From contig JAGBSP010000001.1 of NCBI GenBank assembly GCA_017631855.1, positions 1 through 33,878 on the forward strand: DNA of 33,878 bases, written 5' to 3'. Position numbers and translations under genes: made by a program. The first letter of the stretch is position 1. The number at the start of each line of letters is the position of its first letter. The stretch is from Clostridia bacterium. GTDB taxonomy: Bacteria; Bacillota; Clostridia; Oscillospirales; CAG-272. Below, in pieces: positions 1-7,434 of the stretch. Below the pieces are notes generated by a model. It worked only from the letters and a program-made list of their open reading frames with translations, did no database searches and was not told where the DNA came from.

Positions 1-801
1 AGGGTGTCCAATCGACGACAAATTCACGCGAATCTGGTGCGTCCGTCCCGTTTCGAGCTCACATCGAACAAGCGAAAAGCGTCCGAGCCGCTCGACAACC
101 GTAAAATGAGTCACAGCGTCTCTTGCGCGCTTGGCCGGATCGCGCACGACCGCCATTCTCTTGCGGTCGACGGGATGACGTCCGATCGGCGCATCAACCG
201 TACCGCTGTCCTCGCGGAAATTGCCCTGCACGATGGCATAATAGATCCGACGGATCTCGTGCGTTTTGATCCGCTCGGCAAGATAGAGGTGAGAAGCATC
301 GTTCTTTGCCACAACGAGCAACCCCTCGGTGTCCTTGTCAATGCGATGCACAATCCCCGGACGAATCACACCGCCGATGCCCGAAAGGCTTCCCTTGCAG
401 TGATACAGCAAGGCGTTGACGAGCGTTCCCGTCGGATTGCCCGCGGCGGGATGAACCACCATTCCCTTGGGCTTATGCACGACGACAAGATCGTCATCCT
501 CATACACGATATGGATCGGAATATCCTCAGGCTCGGCGCGGTCGGGCGTCGGTGCGGGCATGGCGACCGAATAGAGCGCTCCCGCCGTTACCTTGTCCTT
601 TTTTCCGACGGCTCTGCCAAGACAGCTTACGCGTCCTTCTTCACAAAGCCGTGCCGCCGCCGAACGCGTCAGCTCGCTCTTCTCCGAGAGAAACACGTCG
701 GCACGCTTGCCCGCGTCGGACGCGTCCGAAAGAAGCTCGAGTGTCGCAGACGCATCGTCGAGCTCTTCGCTATATTCCACATCTTCGATCCATTCAGACA
801 T
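1..801 (-). CDS. rluD: RluD-type 23S rRNA pseudouridine synthase, 3' end missing
   Basis: Converts specific uridines of large-subunit rRNA to pseudouridine. The frame is open from the ATG at 801 down to base 1 (267 codons), so the C-terminus lies outside the window. An S4-like RNA-binding region is at about residues 30-80. The catalytic motif HRIDKDTEG is at about 152-160 with the nucleophilic Asp near 155, and the RTHQIRVNLSSIGHP motif is at the window edge (family members usually have His where Asn stands in RVN). The ATG overlaps the lspA stop by 8 nt and is preceded by GGAG six bases upstream, so translation is probably coupled to lspA. The lspA-rluD order is common in Firmicutes. The exact target uridines cannot be told from sequence. 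Confidence 0.93.
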   Translation of the reverse strand, partial: MSEWIEDVEYSEELDDASATLELLSDASDAGKRADVFLSEKSELTRSAAARLCEEGRVSCLGRAVGKKDKVTAGALYSVAMPAPTPDRAEPEDIPIHIVYEDDDLVVVHKPKGMVVHPAAGNPTGTLVNALLYHCKGSLSGIGGVIRPGIVHRIDKDTEGLLVVAKNDASHLYLAERIKTHEIRRIYYAIVQGNFREDSGTVDAPIGRHPVDRKRMAVVRDPAKRARDAVTHFTVVERLGRFSLVRCELETGRTHQIRVNLSSIGHP

Positions 802-1297
802 CTTGTTCTCCGTTCTGTTTCTTCGCCTTCTCTTGCTTTGCTTCTTTGATCATCGAAACGATGAGCCAGACAAAGAGAATGCCCGCGCCCACGCACACGC
901 AGGCGTCGGCAATGTTAAACACCCACATCCAAAGCTTGGGAAAGGCGCAAAAATCAATCATATCGATTACGTACGAAAGACGCACGCGGTCGATCATATT
1001 TCCGATCCCACCGCCAATGATCAGCGAGATCGCAGTACACGCCCATAAACTGTCGGGGCGGAATTTCCATAGGTAGACGAGAAGCGCGCCGATGGCAACC
1101 GTAGATACGATCATAAATACCCATCGATGCTCCGAAAGCATTCCGAACGCCGCTCCTTCGTTTTGTATATAGGTAAAGCGAAGCACGCCGGGGATGAAAT
1201 CCACCGACTCACCTACGCCAAGCGTCGCCACCGTCCAAAGCTTGGTCAGCTGATCTACAAGCACCGACGCGGCGATCACACAAAGCCAAATCCACAT
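794..1297 (-). CDS. lspA: Lipoprotein signal peptidase (signal peptidase II)
   Basis: Membrane aspartyl protease that cuts the signal peptide of prolipoproteins before the lipidated Cys. The 167 aa length is normal for the family. Four hydrophobic segments are visible. The family motifs are present: NEGAAFG near residue 51, GGGIGNMIDR near 94-103, then VIDMIDF and FNIAD, which carry the two catalytic aspartates. The ATG at 1297 has GGAG six bases upstream. The C-terminal tail is short and rich in Lys and Glu. Two likely substrates, the lipoproteins starting at 27764 and 32175, are encoded in the same window. The gene sits 12 bp behind ylmH in the division operon and overlaps the rRNA pseudouridine synthase. 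Confidence 0.96.
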   Translation of the reverse strand: MWIWLCVIAASVLVDQLTKLWTVATLGVGESVDFIPGVLRFTYIQNEGAAFGMLSEHRWVFMIVSTVAIGALLVYLWKFRPDSLWACTAISLIIGGGIGNMIDRVRLSYVIDMIDFCAFPKLWMWVFNIADACVCVGAGILFVWLIVSMIKEAKQEKAKKQNGEQDV

Positions 1298-1309
1298 AGT
1301 ATTCTCCGA

Positions 1310-2116
1310 TTATTCATATTTTTCCGCCAAGAGGCGAAGTCTTCCTTTTTTCGTCAGGTCGGACAGAGAAAGCACGCGAAAACGTCCAACGCCGCGCACC
1401 GACAGAATGGCAGGCGCTTCGACCGTACGGTCGGGACGATCCTCACATTCAAAATTCAGCTCAACGAGCTCCGCGAGCACACACTCTCTTGCCTTTTCCC
1501 GTGAGAGCCGACACAGAGACGCCACCACACAATCGAGTCTTGCCGACGCCACGGTATCCGAGATCGGGCTCGTCCGCGGCACGGCCGAAAGTGCAGAGAG
1601 TGTTTCCTCTCCGACGACAGAAAGCCGAACCTTGTCGTTGCCGACTCGTTCGAGATGCGCTTCGAGAAAGGGCAAAATTCCACTCTCACACAGCACTACC
1701 GCCGACGAACCGTTTTCTCCGTACGGCAGAATGTCGCCGATCACCGTGCGCTCAAGACCAAGCCCCAACAGCGAGCCAAGAAAATCCCGATGCGTCAGCG
1801 TTCGGTATCCGCTTCCCTTAACGAGAAGCGCCGAGATTTCCGAAGAGAAGCCGTAGCTGGCAAGCACCTCGGGAAGATCATCCCCGTCTGCCTCCATATA
1901 ATCGGGCAAAAGATAGATCCTTTTGCGCTCTGCGCCCCGTACTCCGCCAAAGCTGACCAAGGACACGCCGCGGCGGGCAAGATGGTGCTCCGCAAAATAC
2001 TGCTCCCTGGGGGAGAAAAAAGGAGAGATCGCGACCTCTCCTCTTGCCGAACGAGCCGCAAGGTCGTCCAGTCGGGCGTATAGGAGCCCGAATTCCTCTT
2101 TTCTTCGATCGTCCAT
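1310..2116 (-). CDS. ylmH: YlmH-type S4-domain RNA-binding protein
   Basis: Member of the YlmH family (also linked to ribosome quality control), encoded in the division cluster of most Firmicutes. The protein is about 268 aa. It has an N-terminal RNA-binding-like module with the FLGSLLGLGLERTVIGDI region near residues 110-130, and a C-terminal S4 domain from about 190 with the LDCVVASLCRLSREKA helix pair. An in-frame GTG at 2128 overlaps the ylmG stop but has no ribosome binding site. The ATG at 2116 has GAGG six bases upstream and is preferred. In Bacillus divIVA follows ylmH; here lspA follows directly, 12 bp away. Confidence 0.9.
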   Translation of the reverse strand: MDDRRKEEFGLLYARLDDLAARSARGEVAISPFFSPREQYFAEHHLARRGVSLVSFGGVRGAERKRIYLLPDYMEADGDDLPEVLASYGFSSEISALLVKGSGYRTLTHRDFLGSLLGLGLERTVIGDILPYGENGSSAVVLCESGILPFLEAHLERVGNDKVRLSVVGEETLSALSAVPRTSPISDTVASARLDCVVASLCRLSREKARECVLAELVELNFECEDRPDRTVEAPAILSVRGVGRFRVLSLSDLTKKGRLRLLAEKYE

Positions 2117-2124
2117 CGTATTCC

Positions 2125-2394
2125 TCACAGAGTCAGCAACATCGAAAGAACGCTGAGCAACAGATAGGTCACCATAAAGGAAACGTCGATCGGCAGGTTC
2201 TGAAACCAGTTCATCTTTTGAAACAAAAGACGGATCGGTACGATAAATGGCTCGGTAATTCCGTACAAGAAGTCAACGAACTTGTTGGAGTCGATCGGAA
2301 ACCATGAAAGGATCGCCCGAACGAGCATCGCAAGCTGAACGGCGGAAAGCAGCAAGACGACGACGTCCGCTACCACGGTAAAAACGGTTGACAA
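2125..2394 (-). CDS. ylmG: YggT family membrane protein YlmG
   Basis: Small integral membrane protein of the YggT/YlmG family, encoded beside sepF in Gram-positive division clusters; its biochemical role is unsettled. The 89 aa contain two hydrophobic segments around a conserved centre (LSWFPID, then ITEPFIVPIR), which is the family signature. The start is a TTG at 2394. It is the only candidate with a good ribosome binding site, GAGGAGGA seven bases upstream, while the longer upstream extension encodes that site as protein. The end lies 8 bp before the preferred ylmH start. Confidence 0.88.
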   Translation of the reverse strand: MSTVFTVVADVVVLLLSAVQLAMLVRAILSWFPIDSNKFVDFLYGITEPFIVPIRLLFQKMNWFQNLPIDVSFMVTYLLLSVLSMLLTL

Positions 2395-2496
2395 AATACT
2401 TTCCTCCTCTGTACTTGATCTTCCCGACAAAAAACACCGATTGGTCTGCCACTCCGCGCGGAGCAGCAGACCGTAGTGTCATCGGTTGTTTCTCGA

Positions 2497-2910
2497 TTAG
2501 TCAGCGCTGACCATCGTTTCGATCGAGCTAACGTCGACGTTCTTGGGAGCGACAACGATCGTGCTCTTGCTGACGCGCGTCATTACGCCGCCTGCAACGT
2601 GTACGGCACCCTGCAGGTAGGAAACCACGCGAAGTGCGAGGTTGGGATCCTTCTCGAGGCCCTCAACGTTCATCAGCACGGTGTTGCCGTTCATCATCAG
2701 GTTTGCAATCTCAACCGCATCCTTGAATTCCTTGGGATTTACGATCTTGAGCGCCGCGGTTGCGGGTGCACCGAACGCGGGAGCGGGCTCAGCGGGTGCG
2801 CCGAAAACGTCGTCCTCAGCCTCAGCATCCATGCTCTCAAAGCCCTCATCCATAAAAGGATCGTTCTCTTCGATTTCTTCGTAATTGTCAGTCTTCTTAA
2901 ATTTTAACAT
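2497..2910 (-). CDS. sepF: Cell division protein SepF
   Basis: Membrane-associated partner of FtsZ that organises the division ring. Length is 137 aa. The first ~50 residues form a flexible linker rich in Glu, Ala and Pro. The SepF core runs from about residue 55 (IVNPKEF, NGNTVLMNVEGL, VVSYLQGAV) to the C-terminus. The usual N-terminal amphipathic membrane anchor is weak: only a short MLKFKK start is visible before the acidic linker. GGAGG lies six bases before the ATG. It sits between ylmE and ylmG as in most Firmicutes. Confidence 0.93.
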   Translation of the reverse strand: MLKFKKTDNYEEIEENDPFMDEGFESMDAEAEDDVFGAPAEPAPAFGAPATAALKIVNPKEFKDAVEIANLMMNGNTVLMNVEGLEKDPNLALRVVSYLQGAVHVAGGVMTRVSKSTIVVAPKNVDVSSIETMVSAD

Positions 2911-2936
2911 AGCATCCTCCGAAATTTATTTATATT

Positions 2937-3662
2937 TTATTTTTTCACTTCTTCGCGTCCGTAAAACAGACTCCGACCAATGCGAACAAGATCCGAGCCA
3001 GAGGCGATCGCCTCTTCAAAGCTCTCGCTCATCCCCATCGAAAGGAGCGGTATTTCGGTCCTATTTATATTATGCAATTTTTTTGTCCAAATGTCAAGAA
3101 CTTGTTTGTAAGTTTGTTGAAAATATTTTAAATATTCTTCTTTTTTGTCACATTTTGGTGCCATCGTCATACAACCGCATAGACGCAGATGGCGATAATC
3201 GGACAGAGAGGCGCAAAACGCCTCAAGCTCGGATGGCAAAATGCCCCCCTTGCTCTCTTCTTCTCCGCTGTTGACCTCCACAAGCACGTCCATCACGATC
3301 CCGCGCTTTGCCGCCTGCTTTTCGATCTCGTCGGCAAGGCGAAGCGAGTCCAGCGAATGGATCAAGGTGACTTTATCAATGATGTACTTGACCTTGTTGG
3401 TCTGGAGCGAGCCGATAAAGTGAAATTCCACGCCCTCTCTCTCTTCGCCGAGTGCCTCGTAGTGAGAGAGAAGCTGTTGCACACGGTTCTCGCCAAGCGT
3501 GCGCACACCAAGACGGCACAGCTCTCGGATCTCCTCGTCCTCGGCGTACTTTACAGCGGCAACCATTTTCACGCTTCCCGCGCGTCTTCCCGCACGATCC
3601 TCGGCGTCACGAATGCGAGAGGTGATCGCGTCCAGATTTTCTCTGATATATTCCATTGCCAC
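2937..3662 (-). CDS. ylmE: YggS/YlmE family PLP homeostasis protein
   Basis: Pyridoxal-phosphate-binding protein of the YggS family (TIM-barrel fold like the alanine racemase N-domain), which buffers PLP and affects amino-acid pools. The 241 aa show the family signatures in order: VAAVKYA with the PLP Lys near 38, GENRVQQLL, HFIGSLQTNKVKYI, LIHSLDSLRLA, VLVEVNSGEEESKGG, LSMGMSESFEEAI and VRIGRSLF. The GTG at 3662 has GGTGG seven bases upstream; an ATG two codons later (3656) is the alternative. It starts 2 bp after the stop of the HlyD-like gene, so the two are cotranscribed. Confidence 0.93.
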   Translation of the reverse strand: MAMEYIRENLDAITSRIRDAEDRAGRRAGSVKMVAAVKYAEDEEIRELCRLGVRTLGENRVQQLLSHYEALGEEREGVEFHFIGSLQTNKVKYIIDKVTLIHSLDSLRLADEIEKQAAKRGIVMDVLVEVNSGEEESKGGILPSELEAFCASLSDYRHLRLCGCMTMAPKCDKKEEYLKYFQQTYKQVLDIWTKKLHNINRTEIPLLSMGMSESFEEAIASGSDLVRIGRSLFYGREEVKK

Positions 3663-3664
3663 GC

Positions 3665-4906
3665 TTAGTCCACCACCCTTCCGTCAAAGAGGTTCTTTCC
3701 CTCGGTAATGATCAGATCGTTGATCTGCAGATATTCGATCTCGTCGTCGCTCTCAAGTCCTTCTTTGACGAGATAATAGTCACTACCCTCGTAAATGATA
3801 TCGATCTGCCGAAAATATACAACACTTCCGCGCAGAATATAAACGCCACGAGTGCCGTCCAAACGTGTTACGTTCGATTTCGGAACGTAAATTCCGCTGA
3901 CCGTATCGACCGTGATCTTGACGCTTTGACAGCGGTCAAAGTCGAAATCCTCGAGCAATCGGTCGCAGGAAAAGATCACGAGCGCCGAAGCGTGTGCGGG
4001 CACCTCAACGATGCGCTCGACCGTCAGAGGAAGCGTACTTTTTCCGTTCTCCTCAAAGAGCGCCTCGTAGACCTCTCCTACCTCAAAATATTTCTGCTCG
4101 CTGATCTGCACGGGAAGCACGAGGCGCCATTCGCTGGTGTAGGAGATCTTTCCGTAGGCTCCCGTCGTGGAAGATGCGGGCTTCGTGATCAGCGAAAAGA
4201 AGTCCTCGCCCGACATGCTCTCGAGCGCCGACGTTGAAAAGCTTTGCTCATAACCGTCCACCACCGAATAAAAATATCCGCTCTGCTCTGCCGTATAGGT
4301 CACGCCGCCCCCCAGCGAGCCGAGCAGCTCCTCGCGCTCGGTGCGCAGAGCCTCCAAGGTTTTTGCAGAAGGCGCTTCTTCTCCGTCCCAAAGCTGATCG
4401 AGCTGATTCAGCCCTCTGAGGAATCGGTCGCGCTCTTCCGAAAGTCCACCGCTCTCACCGAGAGCGATCATCTTGATAAGATTGTCATACGATCCGCTGA
4501 CCGAGGACTTCACCGCGGCAGGATCGGTGCTCTCCGCCAATCCGTCAAGGCTTGCTTCGAGGAGCACGATCTGCTCGTCGATCCGTTGCAAGCGCTTGGC
4601 TTGCTCGTTCTTTCCCTCGTAGACCGTCGCAAGCGACTGTCCGCGAGCCACCTTCGTACCGTCGGAAACCGCGTAATCGGCAACGCTCGCGTTTCCCGAT
4701 GCGTAAAGCACCGTTTCATCGCGAAAAACGTAGCCGTCGTAGCTGAGCGTCGTGTGTTCGGTGGTCACACCCGCCGCAAAGGTCGCGATCTCGCCGTCAA
4801 AGAGTCCGATGAGATGGTAGAGCGTATAGGATGCAACGAGCACACAAACGAGTCCTACGGCAAAGCGGCTTTTCAAAATTTTTTTCAATTTTTCCGAACG
4901 CTTCAT
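3665..4906 (-). CDS. HlyD-like membrane fusion (adaptor) protein
   Basis: Resembles the HlyD/MFP adaptor-like proteins that precede ylmE in many clostridial division clusters; the transport partner, if any, is unknown. The 413 aa start with a basic stretch and a single membrane anchor at about residues 16-35. A lipoyl/barrel-sandwich-like region follows (DGYVFRDETVLYA; VSDGTKVARGQSLATVY near 85-100), then a helical section (QRIDEQIVLLEASLDGL) and a C-terminal beta-rich half. The ATG at 4906 has a GGGGGAG site; a GTG at 4909 is too close to that site. A TATAAT lies at 4938-4943, but no convincing -35 is seen, so the operon may also be read through from miaA, 51 bp upstream. Confidence 0.8.
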   Translation of the reverse strand: MKRSEKLKKILKSRFAVGLVCVLVASYTLYHLIGLFDGEIATFAAGVTTEHTTLSYDGYVFRDETVLYASGNASVADYAVSDGTKVARGQSLATVYEGKNEQAKRLQRIDEQIVLLEASLDGLAESTDPAAVKSSVSGSYDNLIKMIALGESGGLSEERDRFLRGLNQLDQLWDGEEAPSAKTLEALRTEREELLGSLGGGVTYTAEQSGYFYSVVDGYEQSFSTSALESMSGEDFFSLITKPASSTTGAYGKISYTSEWRLVLPVQISEQKYFEVGEVYEALFEENGKSTLPLTVERIVEVPAHASALVIFSCDRLLEDFDFDRCQSVKITVDTVSGIYVPKSNVTRLDGTRGVYILRGSVVYFRQIDIIYEGSDYYLVKEGLESDDEIEYLQINDLIITEGKNLFDGRVVD

Positions 4907-4957
4907 CACGCTCTCCCCCTTTCGGAATATTTTTTATATTATAATCATACCACAAAA

Positions 4958-5896
4958 TCAGAAATTTTGAAAGAGCTTCTCGGCATTTTCCAAAATATTT
5001 TCAAAGCGGTCGGACGGCGTAACCGTCAACGGCTCGGCATAAGACTTTGCGGAAAACCAAGTGATCTGTCGCTTGGCATAGCGTCGTGTTGCCATCTTCA
5101 AGTCCTCCGCCGCCTCAGCGAGCGAAATCCGTCCCTCGCAGTACGGAAGAATTTCCTTGTACCCGATGGCTTGCGCCGCCGTGCGGTTCTTCTCAAACAC
5201 ACCCTCGGTACGGAGCGCCTCGGTTTCTTCCACGAGTCCCTCAGCGATCATTTGATCCACGCGACGATTAATGCGCCCGTAAAGCTGTTCGCGGTCGGTG
5301 TAGGAAAGATACAGCACGCGCGCGTCGTAGCGCATTCCGCCCTCGCGGGAGCGAAGATCGAGCTCGGTCTTGGTCACCCCCGACGTATAGTAGATTTCCA
5401 AAGCGCGCAAAACGCGCTTGACGTTATTCGGATGCGTTGCCTCGGCACTCGCAGGATCGATTGAGAGAAGCTCGCGCCAAAGCGTCTCTGCCCCCTCACG
5501 CTCGTATCTTTCCCAAAGCTCGGCGCGCAAATTTTCGTCCACCGTGTCAGGCGCGAGATCATTTTTGCGCAGAAGCGCGTCAAGATAAAGTCCCGTTCCG
5601 CCGCAAACGATCGGCAGTTTTCCACGCGAGGTAATATCCTCAATGGCGCGCGACGCGAGTGTGACGTAGTCGGCGCAGGAGAAATCCTCGTCGGGCTCGC
5701 AGACGTCAATCAAGTGATGCCGCACGCGTGCGAGCTCGTCTGCCGTCGGCTTCGCCGTGCCGATATTCATTCGTCGGTAGAGCTGCATCGAGTCGCAGGA
5801 AACGATCTCGCCCCCGAGCTTCTCTGCCAGAGCAAGCGCAAGCGCACTTTTCCCGCTCGCCGTCGGTCCGACGATGGCAATGATTTTTTCGTTCAT
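4958..5896 (-). CDS. miaA: tRNA dimethylallyltransferase
   Basis: Adds a dimethylallyl group to N6 of A37 in tRNAs that read UNN codons. The 312 aa include a P-loop GPTASGKS at residues 10-17, followed by SCDSMQLYRRMNIGTAKP, HHLIDV, the GGTGLY motif and a C-terminal RYAKRQITWF, all typical. The ATG at 5896 has GAGGA just upstream; an in-frame extension to 5959 lies inside the upstream gene and is not needed. The ATG overlaps the DUF2442 stop as ATGA, which implies translational coupling to the small pair upstream, an unusual partner for miaA. Confidence 0.95.
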   Translation of the reverse strand: MNEKIIAIVGPTASGKSALALALAEKLGGEIVSCDSMQLYRRMNIGTAKPTADELARVRHHLIDVCEPDEDFSCADYVTLASRAIEDITSRGKLPIVCGGTGLYLDALLRKNDLAPDTVDENLRAELWERYEREGAETLWRELLSIDPASAEATHPNNVKRVLRALEIYYTSGVTKTELDLRSREGGMRYDARVLYLSYTDREQLYGRINRRVDQMIAEGLVEETEALRTEGVFEKNRTAAQAIGYKEILPYCEGRISLAEAAEDLKMATRRYAKRQITWFSAKSYAEPLTVTPSDRFENILENAEKLFQNF

Positions 5897-6333
5897 AAGC
5901 TTCCTCTGTCTTGTCCGTTTCCGTATTCTCTCTTCATCGCGTCCACCGAAACGACCCATTGTTTTCCGAATTTACAAACGTCTACGCCGTTGATGAGCTT
6001 TCCGTAGGTAATCGCCTTGCGAAGCGTACTTTCGTTGAGTCCCCAAAGCTCGGTTGCGTCACTGAACGCCATTAACCCATCAAAAGGGGTATCAACCTGC
6101 ACACCATTTTCCCAGAGTTCATCGCAAGAAAGATCGAGGTCGTCATTCCATACGATACCGTAACCACCAACATCGACAGAAACACAAGCAAACTCCGCAT
6201 CATTGAATTCCGCAAATAACGGAATTTGTTTCATCAGCGGTTTCATATCATAAATTTTTGTAATCCCCTCAGCAAATTGAACGCTCAATTTGTATTCGGG
6301 AAGCGCAAAAACGTTTTTTATTTTGTGAAACAT
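5893..6333 (-). CDS. DUF2442 domain protein with helix-turn-helix-like C-terminus
   Basis: No biochemical function is established for the family. The 146 aa begin with a DUF2442-like module at about 1-75 (FHKIKNVFALPEYKLSVQF; GGYGIVWNDDLDLSCDELWENG). A C-terminal segment at about 95-140 (FSDATELWGLNESTLRKAI; GKQWVVSVDAMKREYG) resembles a small DNA-binding excisionase or MerR-type helix-turn-helix with a wing. The ATG at 6333 has AGGAGGA six to seven bases upstream. It is 12 bp behind the DUF4160 gene and overlaps miaA by 4 bp. DUF4160 and DUF2442 are repeatedly found in tandem, and the pairing and size suggest a toxin-antitoxin-like module. That role is inference. Confidence 0.78.
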   Translation of the reverse strand: MFHKIKNVFALPEYKLSVQFAEGITKIYDMKPLMKQIPLFAEFNDAEFACVSVDVGGYGIVWNDDLDLSCDELWENGVQVDTPFDGLMAFSDATELWGLNESTLRKAITYGKLINGVDVCKFGKQWVVSVDAMKREYGNGQDRGSL

Positions 6334-6345
6334 CAAATTTCCTCC

Positions 6346-6600
6346 TTACTCCAATGGCGGAATCTTCTTGAACTCCTGTGTTCTCCAAATTTCCATCAAG
6401 GTATCTTTATGCAATGCAATCCACTCCTGCACCATAGCCATTGCTTTGGCAGGAAGATTCCCCTCGAGCACCTCACCCGTCATAAAATCAATTGCCGCAA
6501 CGTCTTCGTTATAAATTGCGTGAATGTGCGGCGGATTATGCTCGCTTTGCAAAAAATACATTCTGATAATAATTCCGTAAAATCTCGATAATACAGGCAT
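6346..6600 (-). CDS. DUF4160 domain protein
   Basis: Small (84 aa) protein of the DUF4160 family, function unknown. The family signature is clear: MPVLSRFYGIIIRMYF at the start, then HNPPHIHAIY with the conserved His-rich PPHIH near residues 22-28, and a helical tail EWIALHKDTLMEIWR. AAAGGAG lies seven bases before the ATG. It is the first gene of a three-gene unit with the DUF2442 gene and miaA, driven by the promoter at 6631-6659. The paired organisation is like toxin-antitoxin operons, but neither partner has a proven activity here. Confidence 0.82.
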   Translation of the reverse strand: MPVLSRFYGIIIRMYFLQSEHNPPHIHAIYNEDVAAIDFMTGEVLEGNLPAKAMAMVQEWIALHKDTLMEIWRTQEFKKIPPLE

Positions 6601-6630
6601 TATTGTGCTCCTTTCTTAAATTCTATTCAT

Positions 6631-6659
6631 ATTATATCACGATACCGTGATTTTGTCAA
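6631..6659 (-). promoter_or_regulatory. Sigma-A promoter with palindromic spacer, DUF4160 operon
   Basis: Read on the minus strand: TTGACA (6654-6659), 17 bp, TATAAT (6631-6636), a perfect match to consensus. The 17-bp spacer contains an inverted repeat at 6637-6650 (TCACG, four bases, CGTGA). A palindrome placed between -35 and -10 is a typical repressor site, and autoregulation by the DUF2442 protein is a reasonable guess. Confidence 0.85.
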
Positions 6660-6670
6660 TGATTATACAG

Positions 6671-6703
6671 AAAAATCCCCAAGGAATTTTCTTCCTTGGG
6701 GAT
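6671..6703 (-). terminator. Intrinsic terminator of the orphan gene
   Basis: Perfect 12-bp stem (6675-6686 with 6692-6703) with a 5-base loop, followed on the minus strand by five T. It closes the gene ending at 6744 and insulates the DUF4160 promoter. Confidence 0.88.
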
Positions 6704-6743
6704 ACGTTGTTTTTAATGATAGAAAATTGCAAAGAAACAATCC

Positions 6744-7346
6744 TTAGTCTTCTTGATTCACCACAATTTTTTCAACAAGATCCGCAATTTTATCGGTAAC
6801 ATAGCCGAGAGCGGCAAACTTGTCTTGCGTTTCCATATCAGAATCCTTGATCATTGCCATATTGTTGTCAAACGCCGATTTCACCAAATTAACCTTTTTG
6901 ATTTTCTCGTTTTGAACATCATCGTACATTTTCTCATACATTTCAAGCATTCTGAGCAGTGTTAGCTCTCGAGTTTTGAATACGTCACAGATCTCTGTAA
7001 TCTGCTCGTAGCGCACCTCATTTTCTTCGTCGCCAATCGAAATGATCGCCTCACCCAAGCGATGTAGCGAAGTGTTGCTATTTTCGGTAAGCTGTTTTTG
7101 CAGAACGGTGAGTTGTACAAAAATTTCTTTTGCAGTTAATTTATTCTGTTCCATTTTATGATCCTCCAAACTTTCATTCGGCGGACACGCAAGGCATATT
7201 TTATTTTCACCTACGAAGCGCGCCCTGCCGTTCTTTACAAGACCTTTTGCCCGTTTCGGGTAGGTCGCTTCATATTCATTTCCTTGCTCATCAACTACAA
7301 TTACGTTTTTTTCGATGGGTGTCACCCCCTTGTATTGAATTTGCAA
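6744..7346 (-). CDS. Orphan protein with PLMP-like N-terminal domain and helical C-terminus
   Basis: Function not recognised. Residues ~10-60 (VIVVDEQGNEYEATYPKRAKG, then LVKNGRARF and ICLACPPNE) look like the short N-terminal module seen in clostridial hypothetical proteins. They resemble the PLMP segment of IscB-type proteins (value-asp, P-x-R-A, L-x-K-x-G-R-A). Residues 65-200 are predicted helical or coiled-coil and rich in Glu, Lys and Met. The start is uncertain. The frame opens with a TTG at 7346 without a good ribosome binding site, whereas an internal ATG at 7154 (residue 65) has GGAGG eight bases upstream. Two products are possible. It has its own promoter and terminator. Confidence 0.6.
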   Translation of the reverse strand: MQIQYKGVTPIEKNVIVVDEQGNEYEATYPKRAKGLVKNGRARFVGENKICLACPPNESLEDHKMEQNKLTAKEIFVQLTVLQKQLTENSNTSLHRLGEAIISIGDEENEVRYEQITEICDVFKTRELTLLRMLEMYEKMYDDVQNEKIKKVNLVKSAFDNNMAMIKDSDMETQDKFAALGYVTDKIADLVEKIVVNQED

Positions 7347-7399
7347 TTATTTTGTGACGCTGTTTTTTATGATGGGTGCCGTCCCCGATTCACAAGTTC

Positions 7400-7428
7400 A
7401 TTATAGCATAGACTAAAAAAATTGTCAA
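7400..7428 (-). promoter_or_regulatory. Sigma-A promoter of the orphan gene
   Basis: Minus strand: TTGACA (7423-7428), 17 bp, TATAAT (7400-7405), perfect consensus. The leader downstream holds two similar blocks (a GGGG run, then CACCCATC) around 7320-7335 and 7370-7385. Confidence 0.85.
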
Positions 7429-7434
7429 GAGTTT

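Noticed and set aside
4938-4966. Promoter of the HlyD-ylm operon
   Set aside because: A TATAAT is present but the -35 region does not match consensus; read-through from miaA is equally likely, so it was not listed.
4244-5464. Plus-strand 406-codon open frame
   Set aside because: Runs opposite the HlyD-like gene and miaA across their intergenic gap; miaA motifs are unambiguous.
6744-7346. IscB/OMEGA nuclease
   Set aside because: Only a PLMP-like module is suggested; RuvC and HNH motifs are absent and no omega-RNA-like structure was identified.
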